Shown here: positions 11,785 through 21,133 of the stretch, one piece after another
Layout of the letters: the number at the start of each line of letters is the position of its first letter
How positions within the stretch are numbered: the first letter of the stretch is position 1
The notes under the pieces: generated by a model
The model's database searches: none
What the model was told of the DNA's origin: nothing
The model's input: only the letters and a program-made list of their open reading frames with translations
Made by a program: the position numbers and the translations under genes
Assembly: GCA_907165275.2 (NCBI GenBank)
Contig: OU015650.1
Coordinates: 15,158,001-15,222,000 of the forward strand
Source of the DNA: Zygaena filipendulae
Lineage: Eukaryota > Arthropoda > Insecta > Lepidoptera > Zygaenidae
Direction of reading: 5' to 3'
DNA: 64,000 bases

Positions 11785-12101
11785 ATAGGCTACTTGACAA
11801 ATTTTTTTTAAGTCCTTCGTGTAGAATGTTAATCAAAAATATTTGGCATTTTACGTAATAAAAAAATAACGCCGATAAATTGAGTTGAAATTTCGCGTGA
11901 CGTCACTAACCAGTGCAGTTTGTATGGCGACTTGTAGCGGTAAGTGACGTCACGAGCCCCACCCTAAACTATAATGTGCTTTATCTCTGTGTATTTTCAT
12001 TTATTTGAAAAATAAAAAAATACGTCTCTAATGATTTTTAGTTTTCTAACTGACGGACTAATTAGAATTTTAATTTTCAAAAGTCGTCAACATTCCTATT
12101 G
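11785..12101 (+). repeat. CRE-bearing MITE, copy A
   Basis: Related to 38312-38656 and 60729-61059. The left end is degraded; the right end is CTAACTGACGGACTAATTAG ... CAACATTCCTATTG. It contains two TGACGTCA palindromes at 11898-11905 and 11945-11952. Confidence 0.7.
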
Positions 12102-12349
12102 TTACTGGGGACGCTTGGTTAAACTTACAATAATGATCTGGTAGTTTCCGTTTTCACTTTGAGTATACAGCGACAGTGCAATCTTGCGTCGAATGAACTT
12201 TAAACAAGCAATAATGTGCAGCTTGCACGGTATTGCATTCCGGTCGGCTTCCCGCAGTCTGGTGAGCACGGACACACACGACCACTTGCGGTTTGATCGT
12301 GGAGTTAAAACTTACGTACGCCTTTATAGACCCAACAAGTCGGTGCCCG

Positions 12350-12460
12350 ACGGTTTTATTCCGTTAATTCCGGGGTTCCCGTAATAGATCCGGGACAAAA
12401 AGCACTCTTTATCTGTCAGGAACACACACACTAGCTTCATGTGAAATAATTTTTTAAATC
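12350..12460 (-). mobile_element. Helitron fragment
   Basis: Matches the family core (GTTAATTCCGGGGTTCCCG, CGGGACAAAAAGCACTCTTT) but lacks both termini. Confidence 0.5.
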
Positions 12461-12535
12461 GTTTAAGAAGTTTTTTAGTTTAATCGCAAACAAAATAAGA
12501 TACAAAAAATTAAATATTTACTCTTTATATCATTA

Positions 12536-12845
12536 CTAGCTGATGCCCGTGGTTTCACTCGCGTTAATTTCGGAGATCCCGATGGAATTCCGGGATAAAA
12601 GTGCCCTATATCTTTTCATGTGGTACAACTGACAACATGTAGTTTGCGAAAATTCATGCAGTTTCACTATAGCGTAAATTTCGGAGTTGCCGCGGGAATT
12701 CCGGGATAAAAGTATCCCACGTCCTTCTCTGTACCCCTGAAAATGTGTATGCAAAGTTTCATGATGATCGGTTGAGCCGTTGAGGCGTGCGAGCGTAACA
12801 GACAGACAGACAAAGTTACTTTCGCATTTCTAATATTAGTAGGGA
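12536..12845 (-). mobile_element. Non-autonomous Helitron, internally duplicated
   Basis: The minus-strand 3' end (CTAG at 12536) and 5' end (AATATTAGTAGGGA at 12832-12845) are present. The TTTCGGAG ... GGGATAAAAGT core occurs twice (near 12570 and 12685), so two 3' halves are fused to one 5' half. Confidence 0.7.
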
Positions 12846-13600
12846 AGTATAGGGATTAATGATAAAGTTTATTTACTTATTTTTATTAAAAGTGTACAAT
12901 TTCGATTTTTGTTGTATGAATGTTTAACTGTTCCCTAAGGTTTCGCCTACGCGAATTTCGGGATTAAAAAGGATCCACAAACATCCAAACAACCAAACCT
13001 TACTTAGAAGGATTTTGAATTTTCACTGAAATCTTTTCAACATGCAAAACAGAGGCATTTTAAAAATAATTGCGACTGAGCGTATTAAATAAAAGTGGGT
13101 GAATTATTATATCTTTACTTAGCTACTGCTAGAGTAGATACTAGATAGTGCAAAGTAAATACAAATTCACTGAACACTATGTCAAGTAAGGTTGGATATA
13201 AGCTTTTACCGCTGCAGAGTTAAGACTCGGCCTGGACGAGTTGGTTCATTATCAACTGCAGCTGTTACTCGCTCGATAATAAATACACTTTGAGACTTCC
13301 GCTATACAGTTTGAATCTACTTAAGTCGTTATGCAAATAATTTTAATCTCGTTTCCAGCACAATGAAATATGTAGTACCTACTCGTATTAAATTTTAATT
13401 GATAAATTCATCACAGTAGGTTATTATACAGTCATTATAAACCGAATAATTATGCGAGATGCGAGTTGGTATGTGGTTTTATCAAAATCGCTATCAAAGC
13501 CCAAAGAGAATTTCTTCCCGTAAACAATAGGAATTAATGGTAGAGCTTGTCTAAACTAAAATGCCGCGTCCCTCCATCGGGTCCACCAAAACACCATATT
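12846..13600 (+). other. Intron, no recognised element
   Basis: A short Helitron scrap near 12930-12965 (TTCCCTAAGGTTTCGCCTAC). Otherwise nothing recognised. Confidence 0.45.
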
Positions 13601-13601
13601 A

Positions 13602-13831
13602 TCTAATATATATAAATCACGTGTCACGTTGTTTGTCCGCGATGGACTTCGAAACTACTGAACGGATTTTGATAAAATTTTGCAACCATTTATAATATGG
13701 TCCAACTTAAAAGATAGGATAGTTTATATCCCGGAATTCCCTCGGGAACTGTAGGACATAGAGTACTTTTTTCCCGCAACCTCCGCGGGAACTCCGAAAT
13801 TACCGCGGATGAAATCGCGGGGGACAGCTAG
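13602..13831 (+). mobile_element. Helitron subfamily 2, tandem unit 1
   Basis: Begins TCTAATATATATAAATCACG, contains CGTTGTTTGTCCGCGATGGA, and ends with the hairpin CCGCGGATGAAATCGCGG followed by GGACAGCTAG. The next unit follows directly after CTAGTA. Confidence 0.75.
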
Positions 13832-13833
13832 TA

Positions 13834-14123
13834 TCTTCATAAATCACGTGTCACGTTGTTTGTCCGCGATGCACTCCGAAAATACTAAACAGATTTTGAT
13901 AAAATTTTGTAACCATTTATAATATGGTCCAACTTAGAAGATAGGATAGTTTTTATCCCGGAATTACCGCGGGAACTCCGGCAATAATGCGGGGAACAGC
14001 TAATCACCGTAAACTACTGTCGGGGTACAAAGAAGGACGTAGAGTACTTTTTTCCCGCAACCATCCATGCCGCAACCTCCAAACTCCAAACATACCGCGG
14101 ATGAACTCGCGGGGGACAGCTAG
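13834..14123 (+). mobile_element. Composite Helitron, tandem unit 2
   Basis: Starts TCTTCATAAATCACGTG. An internal ex-3' end GGGGAACAGCTAATCACC at about 13990-14007 has CTAA where other copies have CTAG. The element then continues through a second 3' module to a proper CTAG at 14120-14123. The same composite, with the same internal CTAATCACCGTAAACTACTG junction, occurs inverted at 34322-34612. Confidence 0.75.
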
Positions 14124-14124
14124 T

Positions 14125-14326
14125 CTTAATATATATATAAATCACGTGTCACGTTGTTTGTCCGCGATGGACTCCGAAAATACTGAACAGATTTTGATAA
14201 AATTTTGTAACCATTTATAATATGGTGGTTAAATGAAACTTTACAATAATATAGCTTATACATCAGAACACATAGGGTACTTTTAACTCTGAAATTAACG
14301 TGGGTGAAACCGCGGGGCACAACTAG
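14125..14326 (+). mobile_element. Helitron subfamily 2, tandem unit 3
   Basis: Starts TCTTAATATATATATAAATC immediately after the CTAG of unit 2 and ends at CTAG 14323-14326 preceded by GTGGGTGAAACCGCGGGGCA. The middle is recombinant with the other subfamily (TGAAACTTTACAATAATATAGC). Confidence 0.7.
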
Positions 14327-14470
14327 TGTAAGATAATTTTTAATTGAATTTTTTTAAAGTAACTCACTTAACTTAAAAAATAGGTATGTACGTCACACTC
14401 TCACTCCATCAAGACATGCATTATTGCATTACGCCCTCCGCAAAAGTGAGGTTATGTCGTTTGTGGTCAG

Positions 14471-14617
14471 ATGCTGCGCGACATGCGCGGCGCCGGCGGC
14501 GGCGGCGAGGGCTCCGCGCACCGGTTCCGCGTGATGCAGCTGCTGGTGAACGCGGTGGCGCTGCTCGCCATCACGGGCGCACTGTTCGCGTACTTCCGCG
14601 CCAACCCCGCCATCGAG
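14471..14617 (+). CDS. Corin: Corin-like gene, transmembrane signal-anchor exon
   Basis: The acceptor TTTGTGGTCAG ends at 14470 and the donor GTGAGC begins at 14618; 49 codons, phase 0 at both ends. Residues about 22-42 of the exon (MQLLVNAVALLAITGALFAY) form one hydrophobic helix preceded by basic residues (HRFR), typical of a type II signal anchor with the N-terminus inside. A Gly-rich segment (GAGGGGEG) precedes it. With the proline-rich exon upstream and Frizzled, LDLa and SRCR modules downstream, this defines a single-pass type II membrane protein. Confidence 0.85.
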
Positions 14618-14654
14618 GTGAGCGTTCCGAATTCAATATTTGGAGAAAAAAAAA

Positions 14655-14860
14655 GGAAAACAATTGAATTGAATTGAAAGAACTTTATTTGACACAACAC
14701 ATGGATAGTTACAACATACATTAATTTAAAAAAGTATGAATGAAGGACTGCTTCCTAACCGCCAAACGATCGGAATTGTACCGGGAGATCGCCAGCGCAC
14801 CAAACTTTCCCGCCAGGCGAATCCCATTTGGCAACTTCAGATTGGGCTGTAATTATATAT
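14655..14860 (-). repeat. Probable LINE/SINE 3' fragment
   Basis: An oligo-A/AATTG stretch is followed by AAAGAACTTTATTTGACACA, the look of a reversed retroelement tail. A similar stretch (AATGAAATAAACTTTATTCG) lies at about 16965-17100. Family not assigned. Confidence 0.35.
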
Positions 14861-14890
14861 GAACATAGATTCCTTTGAATTTCTTGAATA

Positions 14891-15120
14891 TCTTAATATA
14901 TATAAATCACGTGTCACGTTGTTTGTCAGCGATGGACTCCGAAACTACTGAACGGATTTTGATAAAATTTTGTAACCATTTATAATATGGTCCAACTTAA
15001 AAGATAAGATAGTTTTTATCCCGGAATTCCCTCGGGAACTGAAGGACATAGAGTACTTTTTCCCGCAACCTCCGCGGGAACTCCGAAATTACCGCGGATG
15101 AAATCGCGGGGGACAGCTAG
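14891..15120 (+). mobile_element. Helitron subfamily 2 copy
   Basis: TCTTAATATATATAAATCAC start, CCGCGGATGAAATCGCGG hairpin, CTAG end at 15117-15120. Very like the 13602-13831 unit. Confidence 0.8.
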
Positions 15121-15133
15121 TCATTATATAAAA

Positions 15134-15350
15134 TTAGCTGTCCCCCGCGGTCTTTGACCGCGGTAATTACAGAGTTCCCATGGGAATTACGGATTATAAA
15201 CCTCACTCAGGACTACCGTAGCTTCCTATAAGTAAAAGAATTTTCAAAATCGGTTCAGTAGATCCCGAGATTACCCCCATACAACGTCACAAACTCACTA
15301 TTTCCAAACTCACAATTATTCACAAACTTACAAACTTTAACTCTTCACAA
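15134..15350 (-). mobile_element. Helitron copy, inverted relative to its neighbour
   Basis: Starts (plus strand) TTAGCTGTCCCCCGCGGTCT, so its 3' end faces the 3' end of the 14891-15120 copy only 13 bp away. The 5' part has AACTCACTATTTCCAAACTC. Confidence 0.6.
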
Positions 15351-15426
15351 TATTAAGTCCAGATTAAATATGTATTATGCAGAGAAAAAACTATTACCAA
15401 TACGAGCAGGTAATCCTTTAGTATGA

Positions 15427-15591
15427 GAGAATGAGAGTTTTTTTATTTGTTACGCTTTCACGTCTTAAGCACTCAACCCATTATCATGAAATTTCGCATA
15501 CATGTTGTCAGGGGTACTGAGAAGGACATGAGCTACTTTTTGTCCCGGAATTTTTGCAGGAACTCTGAAATTAACAGCGTGGAACAGCTAG
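15427..15591 (+). mobile_element. Helitron copy, degraded
   Basis: Core TTACGCTTTCACGTCTTAAG and GGACATGAGCTACTTTTTGT; ends GTGGAACAGCTAG at 15591. Confidence 0.6.
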
Positions 15592-16039
15592 TAACAATGT
15601 AGGTAAATAAAAAAAATATTGTAAACATGTTCCGTAAAAGTAAGCCATACAGCTTCTTTCTCCTAATAGTGTGCTTAAGAAGGTCAAACTCATCGAGTTC
15701 CCGAAGTCGATAGTCGGTCTTGACAAGAACTTTGGTCCTAGATGATTATTTTTTAGTTCAGTTCACTTAATTTTTTTTTTAACTATTTCAAGTCATTAAT
15801 CAAAAATTCCGCACTAACGGAGCAGCAAACTTAGCCAGCCTTTTAAATTAGTGATGTAGCAGTATTAAAATCTTCTAAAACTAAGCTACTTTAGTAGTGA
15901 GTGACTGCCTGTATTTATACGTGTTTTTTCGTCTCAACTTTGTTAGGCTTCTCGCTTCAAGCCAGGCTTGTGAGGGATGCCGTCGCTATATATAGAAACC
16001 TACCTAGTTTTGATGGTGAAAATTCAATATTATCAGTAA

Positions 16040-16195
16040 CTAGCTGTGCCTTGCGGTATCACCCGCGTGAGTTTCGGAATTACTTCTTAAACCTTTCCTG
16101 AACTTCCGCAAATATTCCAAGATCATATTTTCCAAATCGATCTAGCCATTTTCCAGTTTTTATATGTAGAAAGATTGGTTTATTTATAAAATAGG
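16040..16195 (-). mobile_element. Helitron copy, degraded
   Basis: CTAGCTGTGCCTTGCGGTAT at its 3' end (minus strand); the 5' portion is eroded. Confidence 0.55.
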
Positions 16196-17415
16196 GATTA
16201 CTGACAGTTTCTTAGTTATGTAAGATAATTTTTTAATTGAAATTTTTTCAAGTAACTCACTTAACTTAAATAATAATAATAATAATAATAATAATCATTT
16301 ATTCCAAAAAATAGGTACGTGTACAGAATGAACAAAAAAAAGACCTCGTTTAAGAATTTCAGGTTAGGTTTTTAACAATATTGTATGATTTGTATAACAT
16401 CGCGATTGAATTTGGGGCGAATAACCGTAACGAAAGTGTTCTTTCCGTTTATAATTATATATAAGTTACATTATAATATATTTGTGGATGATTAAATTTA
16501 AAAAAAGGTTAAAACTTATGTTCTAATATATTTTTTCCGTAAACCGTCGATTTCGTATTTGATTAGGTATAGTGTTAAGTTCCAAACCTAGGTTAATATG
16601 GGATAATGTTGTAAGAGAATGTTGTCGATATATTAAAAGCAGCTTTGGCAAGGGTATTAGGTTGCCTGAGGATGGCCAGCCATGCGCACGGTATTTTATT
16701 ACATCACGTATGAAGTAAGTATAAAGTCACGTTGGTAGTTATTGCCCAGTCATTGATAGTGTGTGAACGTGTTTCGGCTTTGACTACATAGGTATATACA
16801 TACTTATTACGAAGCTACGACTGCCTATGGATTATTCTTACCGTAATTATTGGTTTCATCAAATTATATTTAAGGCGAGTGAGTTAACTTCTCATTTTAT
16901 TTGGTTGACACAGAAATTGAAAAAAAAAGTTAAAGTAAGAAAGAGAAGAGAATGCTTAGAAATGAAATTAAATGAAATGAAATAAACTTTATTCGTTACG
17001 ACAACCGTTAATGAGCAATAACAAGAAGAAGCACAACCAGCTTGTTGCAACAAAAAGGCAACCAGCTCAGCATAAGTCGGGAACCTTATTATAGGTAGTT
17101 AAAAACTAATCTTTAACCCGTACGGAACTAAATCTCATAAATTTTGATGTTACAGAATGAAAGCGTCCGTTAAAATTAAGTGTGGTGATTATTTTTATCG
17201 TGACCAAAATAATTTTTCGTTGTATATTCGTTCTTAATTCAACTACGACTAGATTACAATTTCACTTCAAAGCCAAAAGTTTCTACAGTTTCCAACCGCA
17301 AAAACTGAAACTAGCTGCGTCACTAGCGATCCCTAATTTCATGTATCCTCCACTCTCTATCACAGAACGTGATTTGAATACAGACTAGACCGCGACCGGT
17401 GACCGGCCGCTGCTC
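16196..17415 (+). other. Intron with low-complexity repeats
   Basis: (AAT)n microsatellite at 16272-16294 and a LINE-tail-like segment near 16960-17100. The frame 17182-17388 has no domain. Nothing else supported. Confidence 0.45.
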
Positions 17416-17648
17416 AGGCCCTTTATTCACTATGACCATAACACGCCGCGCCAAGATAAGACGCCGCAAAAACTGTGTTTCCCTCGTTATCAAAGAAGTT
17501 TTACTGCAAAAAAATACATTTACAACGTCTCTTATGGCATAAAGAATAATACTTTCTAATATCTTGGCATCTAGAACGCTTGGAAATGCGTTTTTGGGAC
17601 GCGCGTTATGGGCAAGGAATGTTGTTGGTCATAGTGAATAAGGGCCCA
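17416..17648. repeat. MITE family B (GGGCCCTTATTCACTATGACC ends)
   Basis: Inverted ends AGGCCCTTTATTCACTATGA and TCATAGTGAATAAGGGCCC. A second copy at 60685-61084 carries another MITE inside it. Confidence 0.7.
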
Positions 17649-17908
17649 GGAGCTCTCTACGTCTCCCCAGCTAACAAATTTCACGGTTCATGCGCTTCTT
17701 GTGAGTAATCCCCCGTATATAGTTTTGCCTTTCATATTTTCTTGTTTGTGGGGTAGTTACGGGACGGCGAAGCGACGTTCTACGGTTGAAATCGATCAGA
17801 ATCTTTATAATGCGATCAAGTTAGCCGTCCAATCTGCGTGTTTCATCTTAATATAAAATCATATTTTAGTGTTTGTCCGAAAAAACTAAACTTAAATTGT
17901 ATTAAAAA

Positions 17909-18097
17909 CTAGCTGTGCCCCGCGGTTTTACACGCTTGAGTTGCGGAATTGCCACAGAAACTCCAAACTTCTTTTATATAAACCTTGTCTTGACAATAAC
18001 GAACACAAAAAAAAGCAATTATCCAATTTGGTGCAGTCGTTTGGAAGTTATGCGCTTATCAACGCATTTGGCGATTCATTTTTATATATAGAGATGT
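17909..18097 (-). mobile_element. Helitron copy (degraded subfamily)
   Basis: The minus-strand 3' end CTAG with hairpin CCGCGGTTTTACACGC. The 5' half differs (CAATTATCCAATTTGGTGCA ... TATATAGAGATG). Confidence 0.6.
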
Positions 18098-18388
18098 GAT
18101 AGACTTTAAGCTTCGTAATCAACAACTAGAACAAATTGTTCTAGACTCTAGAGATTCACAAAGGACTAAAAGTTAGGTCGAAAGGTCAAAGGGATGCAAA
18201 GGGCTTGAGTGACTAAAATTCTTTGCTGACTCAATTACTTTCTCTCGGGAAATATTTTTGTTAATTATGCCCATTGCCAAGTAATTAAATACGGGACTGC
18301 AATATAGCTCTTAATTAAATACCGACTTGCGAAAAACAAGTGTAGAGCTACGCACCCCTCCAAGCTATAGTAAAATTTACATGTCCTA

Positions 18389-18851
18389 TCCTACTAATAT
18401 TATAAATGTGAAAGTGTGGATGTTTAGATGTTTCGATGTTTGGATGTTTGGATGTTTGGATGTTTGGATGTTTGGATGTTTGGATGTTTGGATGTTTGGA
18501 TGTTTGGATGTTTGGATGTTTGGATGTTTGGATGTTTGGATGTTTGGATGTTTGGATGTTTGGATGTTTGGATGTTTGGATGTTTGGATGTTTGGATGTT
18601 TGGATGTTTGGATGTTTGGATGTTTGGATGTTTGGATGTTTGGATGTTTGGATGTTTGGATGTTTGGATGTTTGGATGTTTGGATGTTTGGATGTTTGTT
18701 ACTCAATCACGCAAAAACGGCTGAACGGATTTGGAAAAAATTTGGCATGCACGTTCTCAGGGGTACAGAAAAGGACATAGGGTACTTTTTATCCCAGAAT
18801 TCCCGCGGGAACTCCGAAATTACCGCGGGTGAAACCGCGGGGCACAGCTAG
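18389..18851 (+). mobile_element. Helitron with expanded 8-bp tandem array
   Basis: Full-length copy: TCCTACTAATATTATAAATG at the 5' end, hairpin CCGCGGGTGAAACCGCGG at 18823-18840, CTAG at 18848-18851, inserted between A and T as Helitrons do. The family's usual two or three GGATGTTT units are expanded here to roughly 33 copies (next entry). Confidence 0.85.
18434..18697. repeat. (GGATGTTT)n minisatellite, about 33 units
   Basis: Nearly uninterrupted 8-bp repeats within the Helitron. They keep all three plus frames and one minus frame open, which creates spurious ORFs of repeated MFGCLDVW or HPNIQTSK. These are not genes. Confidence 0.95.
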
Positions 18852-18922
18852 TTATTTACATAAGGTACCTATATAGTACAAGAAAGTACGTATTAAAAGG
18901 TTAAAAAATAATACAGGAGTAG

Positions 18923-19217
18923 TGTATTATATGTCGTAAATTAAATAAAATACTTTTGTAGCACTTGGGGTTTTATTAAGATCCTTGAGAATTAATAATT
19001 ACAGCTTTACGTGACAAAGTCGAGCGCAACTGACCAATTGACAAACTAATACCTTGTTACACAGCAGCTAGTTATCAGTCTGTAGTTGACCACGCGCAAT
19101 CTCCATACATTTATAGGTTAAGTGTCAAAAGACCCAATTGTTACTCCGTACATCTCAGACAGTCTGTATCAACTGCGTTTCGATTGTCCATGTTATTGCG
19201 TTTGGTTAACCACTACA
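18923..19217 (-). repeat. 3' LTR of the Ty3/gypsy element
   Basis: In element sense it starts TGTAGTGGTTAACC and ends ATATAATACA (TG...CA). An AATAAA signal is present on the minus strand at 18972-18977. Confidence 0.92.
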
Positions 19218-19231
19218 TCATCCCCCTTTCC
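19218..19231 (-). promoter_or_regulatory. Polypurine tract
   Basis: Element sense GGAAAGGGGGATGA lies directly upstream of the 3' LTR. This is the expected primer site for plus-strand DNA synthesis. Confidence 0.85.
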
Positions 19232-19839
19232 ACAAAAAAAAAACAAAAAAAAAGAATACCAACCCACAAAATAAAAGATAAATTCCAAATTGTCACTCTT
19301 CTCTCGGACAGCCGTACGGCGTGGACGTGCGCTCCGGCCACAATAATATAAAATCGAGAATATTTCAATAATAATATTTCATTACAGTCTAAAAACATCT
19401 ATACTGCGTAGGAAGTAAGAGTGTTATTCGCTTAATTCATCCGTACCTACATATTGCATTTTGCATGCAACCCATTCAATGAATGCAAGTCGTATTTTGT
19501 GTGAACTTGACCAACTTATCAAGACCCCCGGTTGCATAGTGATATTATCTAAAGTTCGGCCTGCGTTTGATGGACACTACAGCCAGTTAGCGAGATCCAC
19601 ACCACAAGTAAGATTGTTTTCGTTATTATATTGAAAAAGGACCTACAATCGCTGGCTAACTAACCGGCACTTACCTACTCGAAGACAATTTTATTAATAA
19701 GGAGGGCATTTTGTATTTTAAAAACATCAGTTAATTAGAATTGATTCTGCTCCTTGTGCACTGGATGCGATTTTCATTGTATTATTTTTAAAATACAACG
19801 CGTGCAGTACCCACTATTGCTTAATTATACGGACAAAGA

Positions 19840-20727
19840 ATGGAGTCCTTGGATGGCACGCTGAACAGATCGTTATCAGACTCGAATATAAACCTGCACG
19901 AATTGAAGGATATTACGCCACCTACATTTGTTTCCACTCGTCCCAAAAGAAAAAGAGTAGATGATCTTCACACTGATATGACAGACTTTCGGGAGGAAAT
20001 GAAAATCATGATAACCTCTCTTATCGCAGCGCAAACAAAAGAGTTGCAAGAAATTGTTGCCACTCAGAAGGAAATACGACAAACAAATCTCAATATCGAG
20101 AATTCAATTGCCTTCCTTACTGCACAGAATGAGGAGTACAGAAGAAGAATTGAGCAATTAGAAGGAAAAGTAAAGGAGGATGGGCAGTTTATAGCTGTAC
20201 TGGAGGACAGGATTGAGGATCTACAGAGGGGGTCACGTAAAACCAATTTTGAGATTAAAAACGTACCAAAAAAGACCTCAGAAAATAAAGAAGATCTAAT
20301 CAATATGGTGTTGTGTCTATCCACTAATTTGGGCTGCAGAATTGATAAGTCTGATATTAAAGACATTTACAGAGTTCGAGGAAAAAAGGCACATGTGCAA
20401 AATACGCCAATTGTTGTGGAGACAACATCCTGCATACTGAAAACGGATATAATTAAAACATGTAAAGCATTCAATATAAAGCATAAAACGAAACTATGCG
20501 CCAAACATCTGGGATTCCGCACAGCAGAGGATACCCCCATTTATGTATCAGAGCAATTGACGGCAAAAGGATCCCGTCTACATTTTCTCGCGAGAGATCT
20601 CGTCAAAATGAGAGCATATAAATTTTGCTGGACTGCGTATGGTAAAGTCTACGTGCGAAAGGATGAAAATTCGCCTATCATCTCAATTAAAAATGAGGCG
20701 CAAGTGCAGCGGCTTCTTCAAACATGA
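19840..20727 (+). CDS. LINE ORF1 protein (FP25K-like C-terminal domain)
   Basis: 295 residues with a true ATG. Residues about 40-130 are heptad-rich and predicted coiled coil (KEIRQTNLNIENSIAFL ... YRRRIEQLEGKVKED), suggesting multimers. From about 135 the pattern FEIKNVPKK...DIYRVRG...TPIVVETTS...IYVSEQLT...AYGKVYVRKDENS resembles the FP25K-like domain found in baculoviruses and in many insect LINE ORF1 proteins. There is no CCHC zinc knuckle. The likely role is an RNA-binding chaperone for the LINE transcript (family knowledge). ORF2 follows 406 bp downstream with its own ATG. Confidence 0.8.
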   Translation: MESLDGTLNRSLSDSNINLHELKDITPPTFVSTRPKRKRVDDLHTDMTDFREEMKIMITSLIAAQTKELQEIVATQKEIRQTNLNIENSIAFLTAQNEEYRRRIEQLEGKVKEDGQFIAVLEDRIEDLQRGSRKTNFEIKNVPKKTSENKEDLINMVLCLSTNLGCRIDKSDIKDIYRVRGKKAHVQNTPIVVETTSCILKTDIIKTCKAFNIKHKTKLCAKHLGFRTAEDTPIYVSEQLTAKGSRLHFLARDLVKMRAYKFCWTAYGKVYVRKDENSPIISIKNEAQVQRLLQT

Positions 20728-21133
20728 CTATGTTCAACTTGTATTGTTGTACTTTGTAGTGTTGAGTACTCTCATAATGTAAAAATCGTATTCATCTCGC
20801 TCATACACATTCTACACGTTATTATACAGATAATGCAGTATATACATCATGCACATCATCATACATCACACTTAACGCCTCACTATATCACTCAAAACTT
20901 CGCATGCATACAAAAATATACTATTTTACACGTTATACTATACTCACAAATGGCACAATATACATGTCACACACATAATCATACATCAAAATTAGTACTT
21001 CATGGTATCATCCCACATTCTCACACAAAATTTACATACACCACAAAATACACCACACTGAGTAATATATATTTATTTCTACAGAAAAACCTTACGATCT
21101 ATTTATTGACCGTGGGACAACTATTGTATTTTT

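Noticed and set aside
18327..18851. Several ORFs of repeated MFGCLDVW / HPNIQTSK
   Set aside because: Produced by the 8-bp repeat, whose length is not a multiple of three, so several frames stay open; the array sits inside a non-coding Helitron.
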